The notes below the pieces were generated by a model. That model saw only the letters and a program-made list of their open reading frames with translations. It had not been told where the DNA came from and did no database searches. Shown here piece by piece: positions 1-10,790 of a DNA stretch of 26,948 bases. The position numbers and the translations under genes are program-made. The stretch is from Chara braunii (taxonomy: Eukaryota; Streptophyta; Charophyceae; Charales; Characeae). The first letter of the stretch is position 1. Each line of letters begins with the position of its first letter. The DNA lies in NCBI GenBank assembly GCA_003427395.1, contig BFEA01000480.1, positions 198,819-225,766 on the forward strand, in the 5' to 3' direction.

Positions 1-199
1 ATTAAATCCCCAAACCCCCCACCCCCACGCACTCCCCAAACGAACTTTGTTTTTTTTTGTTTTTTCACTTCGGGAGCGTAGCCCCCAGCATGCACACCCC
101 TCACTTGCCTGATCCCAACCCGGGAAGGCCCCCGAAATGGCTCGTACGGCCCGTACGTACAGTGCTATGCGCTGTACGGACCGCCCGTATTCGTACGGG

Positions 200-535
200 G
201 TGCAACACAGGAGTGGAGTAGAGTAAAGTGGAGTAAAGTTAAGAAAAGTAGAGTGGAGTTGAGTAGAGTAGAGTGGAGTGGAGTAGAGTGGAGTGAAGGA
301 GATTGTAGGCGAGTGGAGTGGAGGCGAGTGAAGTAGAGTAGAGCAAAATGGAGTAGAGTAAGGTAGAGTGGAGTAGAGTAGAGCAAAGTGAAGGAGTGTA
401 GGGCAGAGCAAAGAAGATCAGAGGAAAGCAGAGCAGAATAGTGTAGAGCAAAGCATAGCAGAGAAGAGCAGAGCAAGGTAGGGCAGAGCACGAAAGCATA
501 GAGTACGGCCTCATACTGTCTGTGAAACCGCGCGT
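200..535. repeat. GAGTA/GAGTG pentanucleotide satellite, block 1
   Basis: Degenerate 5-bp repeats (gagta, gagtg, gagca) with almost no C on the plus strand. The minus strand reads as long Ser/Thr/Leu-rich open frames because the repeat contains no stops in some frames. These are not genes. Positions 1-199 hold C-rich sequence and a poly-T run with no recognisable feature. Confidence 0.9.
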
Positions 536-1087
536 TCATTAAACACGGGTTTTCCGTTCAGAAATTGAACGGAATGCACGCACGTTCAATGAACGGGACC
601 GAACGCGGAGTTCAATTCCGCGCAGGAAAAAAAAAAAAAAAAAAAAAAAAAACCCCTCAAAAAATTCCAAAAAAAAAAATGTTATGAAGAAAAATAAAAT
701 AAACAACATTTGCCTGAGCATTACATCTAAATTCGTTACCAAATTGGAAAAAACAAATAGAAAACAGAAAATAAAAAAAAGTAAAAAAAGAATTGAAATT
801 AGTGAGCGAACACGATTTGACACCACCATCTTTGGCGATTTTTCATTTTTTTTTGCCTTAGCAAAATGACTCCAAAATTGAGAGGCATATACCTCACATC
901 ATACAGAACTCATAAAAAAACAATCAGAAAAAAAAAATAAAAAAATTAGACATTAAAATAAGTTTTAAAAAATAATAATAATAATAATAATTGAACGCTG
1001 TTCAATTTTGAACACGAACGTGCAATCCGCGTTCAAACGCACATTTGAACGCGAAAGCACATTCACGACGTTCAAACGGTTACACAG
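536..1087. other. AT-rich island flanked by GTTCAA dyads
   Basis: This non-satellite island has a poly-A run (about 628-652), an AT-rich centre and an (AAT)n run near 972-990. Both edges are dense in GTTCAA/TTGAAC dyads: 555-571 (CGTTCA..TGAACG), 583-595, 605-621 (GCGGAGTTCAATTCCGC), 991-1005, 1000-1013 and 1029-1052. It may be a decayed small element inserted in the satellite. I see no coding sequence. Confidence 0.45.
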
Positions 1088-1180
1088 CATACTGTAAAGA
1101 AAAGTAGGGAAGAGAAGCGTAGGGAAGAGAAGACCAGGGAAACATAGAGTAGAGAAGCATTGAGTAGAGAAGAGTAGAGA
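1088..1180. repeat. GAGAA/GAGTA satellite, block 2
   Basis: A short continuation of the pentanucleotide satellite, here rich in gggaagagaa units. It ends at the MITE-like element. Confidence 0.8.
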
Positions 1181-1478
1181 AAACTGACATTTCGTTAAAG
1201 CTGACATTTTTTTCTAAATTCACGAAATTGAGCGTACAAAAAAACAACATTTTTTAGTGTTTTTTTGTACCCATGACGTCAGATGATCAGATCATTGGGT
1301 GTCGTGGCGACTCCCGATGATCTGACCATCGGATGTATTTTAACGGTACTTTACGTTGAGGTACATCAGATGGACAAAGTGAGATAACCACTTTCTCACC
1401 CGATGAGCAATGAAATATTGACTAAGTCCACTTTCGTGAATTTAGAAAAAAATGTCAGTTTTAACGAAATGTCAGTTA
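1181..1478. mobile_element. MITE-like element with ~47 bp inverted ends
   Basis: The left end reads ACTGACATTTCGTTAAAG, then CTGACATTTTTTTC and TAAATTCACGAAA. The reverse complement of about 1430-1477 is nearly identical, with a G/A difference near position 18. The element is about 298 bp, non-coding and inserted in the satellite. Inside it, 1234-1245 (GTACAAAAAAAC) is perfectly complementary to a copy at about 1259-1270, forming a hairpin. Its right end read inward begins TAAC and has TTTCGTTAAAA at positions 10-20, the same layout as the TIR of the 20.7 kb element, so it is plausibly a non-autonomous relative. A target duplication cannot be called in this repetitive flank. Confidence 0.75.
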
Positions 1479-4220
1479 GAAGAGAAGTGTAGGGAAGAGA
1501 AGCGTAGGGAAGAGAAGCGTAGGGAAGAGAAGCGTAGGGAAGAGAAGAGTAGAGAAGAGTAGAGTAGAGAGGAGCAAGGAAGCGTAGAGAAGAGTAGAGT
1601 AGAGAGAAGAGTAGAGTAAAGTAGAGTAGAGTCGAGTGGAGTAGAGTGGAGTGGAGTAGAGCCGAGTCAAGTGGTGTAGAGTGGAGTGGAGTGGAGTGGA
1701 ATGGAAAAGAGTGACGAGTAGAGTCGAGTCGAGTGGAGTAAAGTGGAGTGGAGTGGAGTGGAGTAGAGTGGAGTAGAATGGAGTGGAGAAAAGTGGCGTG
1801 AAGTGGAGTTCAGTGAAGTGGAGTGGAGTGGAGTGGAGTAGTGTGTAAAAGAGTGGCATGGAGCAGAGAGGAGTGGAGGAAAGTAGAGTAGAATGAAGTA
1901 GAGTAGAGTAGAATGAAGTGGAGTAGAGTGGATTATAGTGGAGTAAAGTAGAGTGGAGTGGAGTAGGGAAGCGTAGAGTAGAGTACAGTAGAGTGAAGCA
2001 GAGTAGGAAAGCATAAACTAGAAAAGAGTAGGGAAGAGAAGCTTAGGGAAGAAAATAGTAGAAAAAAGTAAAGTCGAAAAGAGTAGGGAAGCATAGAGTA
2101 TTGTAGAGTAAAGTAGAGCAGAGTAAGTTGAGTATCCTACTATAGAGTAGAGTAGGGAAAATAAGAGTAAAAAATAGTAGAGTCGAGAAGAGTAGGGAAG
2201 CGTAAAGTATCGTAGAGTAAAGTAAAGTAGAGTAGAGTAGAGTAGAGTATCTTAAAAAAAAGTAGAGTAGGTTAGAGTAGAGTATAGTAGAATCGAGTAA
2301 AATATAGTAGAGTAGAGTGAGTAGCATAAAATACGGTAGAGTAGAGATTGGTAGAGTAGAGATTAGTAGAGAACAGTAAAGTAAAGTAAANCACAGTAGA
2401 GAGAGTAGCGTAGCGTAGAGTATAATAGAGAGTAAATTCGAGTCGGGTAGAGTCGCATAGAGTCGGGTTTAGAAGAGTATAGTAGAGAAAAGTCGAGTAG
2501 AAGGGAGTGGGGTAGAGTAGAGGGGAGTGAAGTAGAGTACATAAGGGTGGAGTGGAGTGGAGTGGAGCGAAGTAGAGTACAATAGAGTAGATAAGAGTAT
2601 TGCATCATATAGTACAGTACTGTAAAGTACAGAAGAATAAAGTAGAGTAAAGTAGAGTCAAGCAAAATAGAGTAAAGTACAGTAGCGTAGCTTAGAGTAG
2701 TGTAGCATAGAGTACAGTAAAGTTGAGTCGCACCGAGTCGGGTGGAGTAGAATTGAGTGGGGTAGAGTAGAGAAGAGTCACGTACCTTGAATGGATATAT
2801 ACTACACTAAAACAAACTACAAGGACATTCAAAATGGGCTGAAATTGACTCTAGCATAGGAGAGTAGTTCAAAGTAGAATGAAGTAGAGTAAAGCAAAAC
2901 GAAGTAGAGTAAAGCAAAGTAGAGTAGAGTTTAGTACAGTAGTGTAGAGTACAGCAGAGGCGAGTCGAGTCAAGAAGAGGCGAGTAGAGTCGAGTGGAGT
3001 AAAGTAGCGGAGTGGTGTGGAGTGAAGTTTAGGGGAATGTACTTGAGTCGAATGAAGTGAAGTGAAATGAAGTAGAATGGAGTGAAGTGGAATAACGTGG
3101 ATTGGAGTAGAGAACAGTGGAGTGGAGTAGAGTGGAGTGAAGTCGAACAGAGTGGAGGAGAGTGGAAAGGAGCAGAGTGCGCTTGAGAAGGAGTGACTCG
3201 AGTGGAGTAGAAAGGAGTGAAGGAGAGGAAAGTAGAATAGAGTAGAATAGAGTAGAGTAGAGTAGAGTAGAGTAGAGTAGAGTAGAGTAAAGTGGAGTAG
3301 AGTGAAGTGGAGTAGAGTGAAGTACAGTAGAGTGGAGTGGAGAAGGGAAGCGTAAAGTAGAGTACAGTGGAGCAGAGCGGAGTAGAGCAGAGTAAGGAAG
3401 AGTAAAGTAGAGAAGAGTAGGAAAAAAAAACTTAGAGAAGAAAATAGTAGAAAAGAGTAGAGTCGAGAAAAGTAGGGAAGTGTAAAATATCGTAGAGTCG
3501 AGTAGAGTGGAGGGGAATGAAGTAGAGTAGAGTAGAAGAGTGGAGTGGAGTGGAGGGGAGTGAAGTGGAGTAGAGTAGAGTGAGTAGATAAGAGTATTAC
3601 AACGTAAAGTACAATACAGTAGAGTACATAAGAGTAGAGCAGGGTACAGTAGAGTAGAAATGAATAGAGTGGAGTAGGGAAGAGTAAAGCAAAGTAGATT
3701 AGAGTATCCTAAAGTAAAGTAGAGTAGCATAAAGTAGAGTGCAGTAGGTTAGAATAGAGTTCAGTAGGATCGAGTAAAGTAGAGTAAAGTGGGAAAAAAT
3801 AGAGTAGAGTAGAGTAAAGTAGAGTGAGTAGATAAGAGTATCATAGCATAAAGTACAGTGGAGTAGAGATGAGTAGAGTACAATAAATTAGAGTAAGGAA
3901 ACGTAAAGCAAAGTATAGTAGAGTAGCGTAGCGTAAAGTAGAGTGGAGTAGAGTCCGGTCGAGTAGAGTCGAGTAGAACCTAGTAGGGTCGGGTGTAGTA
4001 GAGTAGAGTGGAGGGGAGTGGAGTAGAATAGAGAACAATGGAATGAAGTGGAGTGGAGTGAAATAGGGTACGGTAAAGTACGGTGAGTAGATAAGAGTAT
4101 CACAACATATAGTACTGTATAATAGAAAATAAAAAAAAAGTGGAGTGGAGGAGAGTGGAGTGGAGTAGAGTGAAGTGGAGTGGAATGGAGTGAAGGAGAG
4201 TGGAGTGAAGTCGGCCCCTA
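1479..4220. repeat. Main GAGTA/GAGTG satellite array
   Basis: About 2.7 kb of degenerate pentanucleotide repeats, strongly purine-rich on the plus strand. A landmark GTAGATAAGAGTAT, followed by variants of a C-containing tail ending near ATAGTAC or AAAGTAC, recurs at 2587, 3584, 3828 and 4087. An ambiguous base N lies at 2391. A short non-repeat stretch (about 2785-2850) interrupts the array. The minus-strand open frames rich in Ser, Thr, Leu and Tyr are translation artefacts. Confidence 0.9.
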
Positions 4221-4960
4221 CCCTTACCCAAAAAAGTTGGCAGATCAAAAATTGTTTTTTTCTTTTTTTCTTTTCGGATCCGATGAATATAAATTTGCAT
4301 GCCTCTGGCACACGGACCACTTTTCGTCAGACTTCTTGTTATAGCCCTCGAAGAACCAACCCTGTGAAATTCAAAAAAATATTTATGGACCGAAAGACAA
4401 CGACTCTGCTTTTGAGGGGCTTTTCCGATTTTTTGTTATATGTGCCTTGTGAGATTCAAGCGATAGTCTTCTCTATTGTACGGGATATCACTTCTCGAAA
4501 AATGCAGCACCTCAAACCCTTTTTTCTTTGTTTGTTTGTCTTTTGAAACTCCTTTGGATCTCTGGTTTACTTTGTTGTTGTGATTGTTGTTCTTACGGGC
4601 CGGAAAGAAGGGAGGGATGATCATGAGGGTTTTGAGATTGACCTCGCCCCTCGCCCTTCACCTCCTTCCCCCGAGTTCGCTCTTCCTCTGTGGTTGCCCC
4701 CCCCACTGTGCTCCCCTCCCCCCTTCCTCCACGCCCCCTCCCCCCCCCCCCCTCTTCCCTCCGACCCCTTCATATCATTTTTATTGAAAAACAAATACAA
4801 CCCTTCCCTTTCCACACACCTTTTCATTTTTTTTCTCCCAATCAATCTATCAATCAATCAATGAATGACAAAGGGGAGAGAGGGCTTTCTTGATTAATTG
4901 ACTGATTAAAAAAAAAAAAAAAAAAGGTGTAGAAGGCCTGCTTGCGACCCTCCCCCTCTC
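4221..4960. other. Unassigned non-coding sequence
   Basis: Mixed sequence with T-runs (about 4252-4275), a C/T-rich stretch (about 4640-4770), an ATCA-type tetranucleotide run (about 4840-4865) and a poly-A run (about 4908-4925). Open frames here are short and show no recognisable domain. Confidence 0.6.
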
Positions 4961-4977
4961 AACGTACAATCTCCACC

Positions 4978-5100
4978 CTCGTCCTCTCTCCTCCTGCCTC
5001 CTTCCTCCTCCCTCCTTCCTCCTCCCTCCTTCCTCCTCCCTCCTTTCTCCTCCCTCCTTCCTCCTCCCCCCCCCCTCTCCTCCTTCCTCCGCCTTCTCCT
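4978..5100. repeat. Polypyrimidine tract (CTCCTCCCTCCTTC)n
   Basis: Near-perfect tandem CTCCTCCCTCCTTC-type units on the plus strand form a long homopyrimidine-like tract, a candidate triplex-forming sequence. No gene is present. Confidence 0.85.
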
Positions 5101-5249
5101 TTACTCCTCACGTTCGAACTCGAGATCATGAAGACTTCTTCCTGGAAGTGGTGACATTGAACTTGAAGTGGATGATATCCTCGACCATTGTGAAAGCAAA
5201 GACGTCTGGCGCATTGAGTTCGGATGACGGTTTTCTCTCTCTCTTTCTC

Positions 5250-5348
5250 ACACACACACACACACACACAGACACACACACACACAGACACACACACACA
5301 CACACACACACATACACACACACACACACACAAACGCACACGCACAAA

Positions 5349-5390
<42 letters not shown>
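5250..5390. repeat. (CA)n microsatellite, left flank of the element
   Basis: An imperfect (CA)n run of about 140 bp with interruptions (cagaca, cataca, caaacg). It ends exactly where the left TIR begins and matches the (CA)n at 26071-26200 in strand and composition. Confidence 0.95.
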
Positions 5391-5392
<2 letters not shown>

Positions 5393-5423
5393 ACGGTGTT
5401 TTCGTTAAAAGTGAAATTGTTTT
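5391..5423 (+). repeat. Left terminal inverted repeat of the 20.7 kb element
   Basis: It reads TAACGGTGTTTTCGTTAAAA, then GTGAAATTGTTTT. Its partner is the reverse complement of 26039-26070. The differences are G/A at position 6, G/A at position 21 and one extra T. It directly follows a (CA)n tract. Confidence 0.85.
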
Positions 5424-5498
5424 CATGTTCACTTTTTTTTTCAAGTGTGAAATAACAGATATAAGAGAGGAGCAAATGAGGAAAATAGCTATGAAACA

Positions 5499-5690
5499 AG
5501 GCAAAATGGTGAAAACTTAGCATTGAAAATTTAGAGAAATATGTCATTTGCACAATAACATTTGAAAATCGTGGAAAGCAATACCAACCATAAAAAGGCA
5601 AAATGGTGAAAACTTAGCATTGGAAATTTTGAGAAATATGTAATTTGCACAATAACATTTGAAAATCGTGGAAAGCAATACCAACCATAG
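5499..5690. repeat. Two tandem copies of a ~95 bp unit
   Basis: Both copies start ggcaaaatggtgaaaactta and end gcaataccaaccata (about 5499-5593 and 5597-5690), with only a few substitutions and small indels. They lie just inside the left TIR. Confidence 0.9.
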
Positions 5691-5865
5691 AAACTATTGT
5701 AACAGTTAACCAACTATTGTAAACCATCAACAAAGTGTTCAATGACACATACAAACTATTGATACTATTCTTAACTATGAACAAAGTGTTGAATGACACA
5801 TACCACTTGAAACTGTTATTAACCATCAACAAAAGTGTTGAAGTGTTGAATGATTTCATACTCTG
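5690..5865. repeat. Degenerate repeats around AACAAAGTGTTGAATGACAC
   Basis: Variants of (c)aacaaagtgtt(g)aatgacacatac recur near 5728, 5778 and 5828 with actattgtaac-like spacers. This is another subterminal repeat cluster inside the left end. It has no coding potential that I can support. Confidence 0.65.
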
Positions 5866-5980
5866 CGTATCTGGAATGTTCACTCATGCTGGACCATCGA
5901 CAAAATATCGAATGCAATTCTATGCCTCAGATACGGGATGTTGTCTTGCGAGAAATCGAATGGTGGAAAGTGACCTTTCG

Positions 5981-6687
5981 CTAGCAAAGATGCAAACCTA
6001 ACATAAAAATACCACAACTACAACCATCATGTTGGACGGGCACCCCATCAAGCAATGTCTCGAAAGATGTCGTAAGATCGTCCACATGATATGTTTCATG
6101 CAGATTTTGATGTTTGAACTCCATTTTAAAAAACGCGGCTAATACTTCAAGTGGTGCGAGGTGGTCGCCGTGAGGGAGAGAGTCTACAAGCTGGAATTCA
6201 CACTTGCAACAGTCTATTCTAACACATGCCAAAGCCCAGTGGTTTCTAAAATTCATAGGGATAAGTACGAAGTTAAAATCAAAAATATTTTTCCCCCTGA
6301 CCCACTTCATTCCCTCACAATAAGCAATTTATCTGGACGTTGCGGATGTCAATCTGACATAGAAAAAAGAATCTAAAATATACACAGATGGAATGTCCTT
6401 CGGACTCTTGTCTTTAATCTCTCCTCTAAACATCGAACTCTCTCTGGCATTATCATTGTCGATCTGGATGGCTAGCAGATACAAATTCACGGCTTCGTCG
6501 TTCAACCATCCTTCTGCTTCAATGATGACCATGATGTCTTTCTTTTCCACCTTCTAGTCACCCTTGTAAACAATAATGTCGTATTCTTCATTATCTTCAC
6601 TGATGCTCACAACCCTTTTAACATACTGCATCTTGACCTCAGTGAGGCGTTGCGTTGCTAGAGGAATCTTGAACGACCAGCCAGGCA
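5981..6687 (-). pseudogene. Ulp1/SENP-like C48 cysteine protease domain, two in-frame stops
   Basis: Ulp1-family enzymes cleave SUMO or related ubiquitin-like proteins, and such genes are carried by several plant DNA transposons. In one continuous frame I see GWLNDEAVNLYLLAI (substrate-groove start), SFFYVRLTS, then IFDFNFVLIPMNFRNHWAL with the catalytic His (codon near 6241). LVDSLP follows with the Asp (near 6184), then PVQHDGCSCGIFML with the Gln and the nucleophile Cys six residues later (codon 6014-6016). The full triad and the oxyanion Gln are therefore present. The frame is interrupted by TAG (6554-6556) and TAA (6329-6331), with homologous-looking sequence on both sides. A splice acceptor-like tttctatgtag precedes 6687. 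The protein stops soon after CGIFML, shorter than usual, so a last exon may be missing. It lies downstream of the ParB/methyltransferase relic on the same strand. Confidence 0.8.
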
Positions 6688-7090
6688 CTACATAGAAACA
6701 CACAGGTAAACAACAACGGTATGTCTAAGACTTCCATACAAGTGGTGCCTTTCCGAAAATAGATATAAGAAGCGGACATGAGTTCATTACGGTGCTTATT
6801 TGCGTACTTCGCTGTTGCTGCCGCTTTCCACAATAGACAAAGTGCAAACTTCACGGTGAAATTTCTTCCTTTGTTTCGTCCCTATCCCCACAGCTGTAAA
6901 CATCCGTAGAGCAGCTGGCTTCACAAATGGGATCGTCACATGTTCGTCTCGTATTTTAACTGTTTTTGGCAACAACAGCAGCGTTGACAAGGCTTGCAAA
7001 CCACGATGATAATATTCTTGTCTTTGTTCCTTTGCAAGTGCACGCGAGGCGCTTTCCACAGTCCTTTACGCAGACCTGCACGTTCATCAA
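6688..7090 (-). pseudogene. Probable upstream exon(s) of the Ulp1 gene
   Basis: Two minus-strand open stretches look protein-like. One runs 7059-6796 (LAKEQRQEYYHRGLQALSTL; VTIPFVKPAALRMF). The other, in a different frame, runs 6854 to about 6725 (LLWKAAATAKYANKHRNEL; SASYIYFRKGTTCMEVLDI). They change frame near 6840, so an intron or a frameshift separates them. I do not recognise a domain. Position and strand suggest N-terminal sequence of the protease protein. Exon borders are unresolved. Confidence 0.35.
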
Positions 7091-7416
7091 TGTAGAGACC
7101 ACAATCATGACCGATAGTAACAAGTAATATGAGTGACGTTCGTTACAACGTTATTAAAAATCCACCTAAACAATGTGAATGTGAAAGAACATTAATAGCA
7201 GTAAAATATTAAGAGTCAATCTTGTACTTCACAATATGAGTGACGTTCGTTATAACATTATTAAAAATTCACCTAAACAACTTGAATGGGCACGCTACAT
7301 ATATGCAAATAAACATCGAGTATTTCCAATTAAGTGCGACAGAAAAAAATAAAAAATCAACTCATGTTTTACACAAAATATTACAAAAATTTGCCCTACG
7401 TGAGATAAGCGCTCAC
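7091..7416 (-). other. Probable intron containing a direct repeat
   Basis: The minus-strand frame ending near 7417 (IAVSRRGE) meets GAG|GTGAGCGC, a good 5' splice site, followed by AT-rich sequence. Two ~60 bp direct repeats beginning aatatgagtgacgttcgtta lie at 7126 and 7233, 107 bp apart. The acceptor is not identified. Confidence 0.45.
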
Positions 7417-8850
7417 CTCGGCGACTAACTGCAATTTTCCCTTCAATATCGTCTTCTTTCGCACCTCCCAACTGCCTTTCTCTAACAGGGGATTCTTCGA
7501 TGGTTATTACTGGAACAGCTGGGCTCAACTGTTGGAGAGGAGTTTCAAGTTTGTTCTCTTTTCCTTCCTCCACAGGTGTGTGTTGCTCTGGAGTAGTCAG
7601 TACAATATGGCCTTTATCCTCTTCGATGTCGGGTGCTTGGATTGCTGCTTTCCCCACGAGCCCCTGAAGAGTGTCGCTTCTTCGTGCAGTGACACATACA
7701 ATAGGCGAATCCTGAGACCCTCCTTGTGCCTTCTCTGATGATATCGGACTTCAAAATTCTCCTTGTGCCTTCTCTGATGATATCGAACTTCGAAATTCGG
7801 TAGGAATGTCGAAGTCCCCGCCGAGGGTCTCTTCATGCAATAGACTGTTACACTCGACTTATGGTTCGAGCTCCCCCACAAACATGGTCTCCTCCATTGT
7901 TGTTGCCGTTCCGCATGCAATAGGCGCATCCTGAGACCCTTGTCGTGCTTTTTCCGTCAATATCGTACTTTGAAAATCGGTAGGAATCTCAAAGTCGCCT
8001 CTGAGTGTCTTTTCACCGAGCGGAGTGGTAGGCTCGACCTGCGGTTCTGTCACCCCCGCAAACATGGTTTCATCCATTGATGTCCTAAGTCGCCCTTGAC
8101 TTTCCAATCCGCATGACATAATATCCATAGACTCCCACATATGGTCATGCGGGCTGCCAATATTTGCCTTCTCGCCAACAGGGAAGACACTTGTGACGCT
8201 GACATCATACCATACAACATCTGTCATAGTGGTACTTGTGAGTGTGAGTGTCGTGGTGACACTTAGTCCACCTTCACAATCATCAACTTGTCTTTCTGCA
8301 GTGGACACTTTGACTTGCTGCGAACCACCGACATCGATATGTCCTCCTACAGGACCGCCGCTTCCCACGTGCTCATGATGTGGTTGACCTCCTATAGCAC
8401 CTCTTGAAGGCTGATTGGACGCAGGCCCTTGTGATGTCCCTCCACCTTCACCACTCCCTTTCTTATCATTTCCTCCCTCATCACCACTTGGGTGTCCATC
8501 TCCCTCTCCACTCGCTCCACCGCTAGAACCTTGTCCTTTTCCCCCTCCGGTGTCGTCATCCTCCTCAATATGCCAGTTGTATCCATATGCCGGGCTTGTT
8601 ACTCTATCGTAAAATTCTTCCAAGTACTCAAGTCTTCGTAATGCTTTGAGTTCCTAAAAAATCTGCTGCTTCCTTGTGTCCACTCTTGATGGGGAAACAT
8701 TAGGATTGCGTCGAGAAAGCCGGTTGAAAATGTTGTGGATGCCACACGATGTTGTGACCCCACTTATCATTATCCATCATTGTATGGTCATCTCGACAAA
8801 CGATAGGCCTCGTCAATAACGCGATGTCCGCGGGGATCTTATCCCCAATC
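7417..8850 (-). pseudogene. Low-complexity Ser/Gly/Glu-rich segment of the large minus-strand gene
   Basis: Reading frames shift along this stretch: 8850-8730 contains STHEIGDKIPADIALLTRP and CRDDHTMMDNDKWGHN. It then changes frame to NPNVSPSRVDTRKQQIF, TAG (8654-8656), and ELKALRRLEYLEEFYDRV. Next come a Gly/Ser-rich run (GGGKGQGSSGGASGEGDG) and Thr/Glu-rich repeats with MDETMFAG and MEETMFVGELEP motifs. TAA (7859-7861) and TGA (7751-7753) break the frame, which then runs on to a splice donor at 7417/7416. No catalytic domain is recognised. The coding-like composition across the breaks suggests a decayed ancestral ORF continuous with the methyltransferase-like part. Confidence 0.5.
7721..7798 (-). 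repeat. 39-bp in-frame tandem duplication carrying a stop
   Basis: Two adjacent 39-bp units (7798-7760 and 7759-7721), 13 codons each, encode EF-x-SPISSEKAQG-like sequence. The first has CGA at the third codon and the second has TGA (7751-7753), a C-to-T change at a CpG. This is direct internal evidence for a nonsense mutation. Confidence 0.85.
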
Positions 8851-10790
8851 TCATGAGTACTCCAGCGCCTCTGCAGGTTCAGGTTCTTGTTGTGCGGTCT
8901 GAGAACGAAGGAAACGTTGCAACAAAGCAGGGCTTTGTGCAAATCCTGTGAAACTCGTTAATAACTCGGGGAAGGCCTCAGCACCGAACAGAGCTCTAAA
9001 GGCCGACGCTGGATCGGACATCAATCCTGCAGATGATGACACTGCCGTTGCTAAAGCGGTCGTGCTGTCAGGAGGTGTAGTCAGTGGAAGTGTCGTTGCG
9101 CCGGCAAGCACGACACCTGAAATTCCAATTGAAGGAGTTCCTGATGACGTCCCTGCTGTAGCCATCTTTTGAGAAGGCGAGGTACTTGTCCTTTCCCTTT
9201 CACATGCCAAGGCCGCTTGCAAAGTACCGTCGACACTTTCCTCTTCCGAATCTTCAGCGTCAAACTTTTCACCCTCCGGAAAGCAAGTTGCGTAGGCAGC
9301 GACTGTGAAAGCACCGATTCGTTCATCAAAGTACATGATCTCCAATCGGTCGAGGAATGCAATCTCTTTGTATGAAGAAGCCTTATGATAACCTCGTAGA
9401 AGGGTCTCAACTTTTCGCCTGCGAGCAACATATGCACGGTCTCCCCTGTTTTCAGGCCGCATCTCGAAAAGGAACTGCCAGATGTTCGACATATTTTGAC
9501 CCACTTTGTGCACAAAATCATGAGCTTCATCATGACGGGGTGGTGGCTTGATGAATTTCCCATGATAATCTCGAGTGCCGACCATCTTGTTTATGAATTG
9601 TACAAGGAAGTCGAACTTTATGTCCTCTCCTTCCAAAACTACGCAGTGGCGATTACTTTTCAATAGCTTCCACACCAAAGTTGCATGACCCTTTCCCCAA
9701 AACACAATAGCTTCATCCACTGGAAACAGAAGTGTTCCAGCGTCTCTACCATTGCGTTTGTCTCCCTCTCCATTCCTTCATACACAACTTTTTCTTTCGG
9801 TTCCATACCCGCCATTTTCCACTTCGTTGGCAGAAAGTTCTTCTCCAATACATCTGTGAGCACCTTTGGCTTCCGCTCTCGCCGCGCAAGTGTGGAAATG
9901 TCAGCTGCTCGAGTACTGGAAGATGGTCCCGTTGGTTGGATATCTTCGAACAACGGTATTGTATTCCGGTGGTAGTCCCCATCATTGGAATACATAATAA
10001 GCACCATTTTGTCCGCATCTTCCAATGACAAATTTGCAATCTTATACGGATGGCGGACCTTCTGTTGTTGTTGGCGAGTCCACTTCGCGACTGACATGTG
10101 AATATCCCACTGGACCACCCGCCTGAAAAAGGTCAGCTCACTGGACCGCGGAATGAAGCATATCAGCGTCCAATACTCCCCTCCCACCATTTTCATGAAT
10201 TGCCAGAGTCCATCAAAAACTGGCTCTGTCCACTTGGCCATTTGAGTAGGATGGCACAAATAAAGCAGCATTGTGTGACATGTCAGATGTCGGATGACCC
10301 TGTAGACCTCTTTACATTCCATGACATCTGAGACATCGCCAGGATCCGATTGGAAAGGAACAAAAACAGACTTCACATCTTGTTTTAGAAAGTGTATATA
10401 TTTCGCTTGCCCGGATAAGCGAATGCTCTCTGAACCTCGCATTGTTGACCTATGCAACAACTTCTCCACAAAACGCTCGAACTCTTCAGGATATTTCTCA
10501 GCGAGTTTTTTTGTTTTCTGAAAACCTTGTTCCCCTTTCTCATCTTGGCCTCCCAGAGTTGATGGGAATGACTTTATCCAAGGCAAATCTTTGAAATGTT
10601 GCCTCTGATAAACCCATCTCTCATATGTAAGGCCCTGATAGCGATAGCTGTCGAATACATCTTTTAGGTCCATGAAAAAAGGGTCCTTCCAATCGGATGG
10701 CTTCTTCGCCGCGTCTGAAACAAAGACGAAGTAATGAAACATTCGCAACATCGCTCTCTCCGTCTTCACGACTTCAACATACGTTTCCAT
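8851..10790 (-). pseudogene. Permuted DNA methyltransferase-like segment, frameshifted
   Basis: The frame 10790-9660 encodes about 376 residues, starting METYVEVVKTERAM. It includes YHVIRHL-like text (actual: EVYRVIRHLTCHTMLLYL), CHPTQMAKWTEPVFDGLWQF and YWTLICFIPRSSELTFF. At about 9700-9720 the coding-like sequence moves one frame to LFPVDEAIVFWGKGHATLVW, then KLLKSNRHCVVLEGEDIKFD and FLVQFINKMVG. The FWGKGHAT..GRN/SNRHCVVLEGE order resembles motif I (F-x-G-x-G) and the acidic motif II at the C-terminal side of beta-class (permuted) DNA methyltransferases. A canonical DPPY/DPPW motif is not visible; the weak SDPGDVSD is the only candidate. The tail (8851-9200) is Ser/Thr/Ala-rich. Homology is inferred from pattern only, and an inactive or unrelated fold is possible. 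It follows the ParB-like segment in the same frame after one TAA. Confidence 0.4.

Noticed and set aside
200-4320. Long minus-strand ORFs rich in Ser, Thr, Leu and Tyr (up to 233 residues)
   Set aside because: They are translations of the pentanucleotide satellite. Overlapping frames are equally open and no domain is present.
5148-5601. ORFs of alternating Thr-His or Cys-Val
   Set aside because: Direct products of the (CA)n microsatellite.
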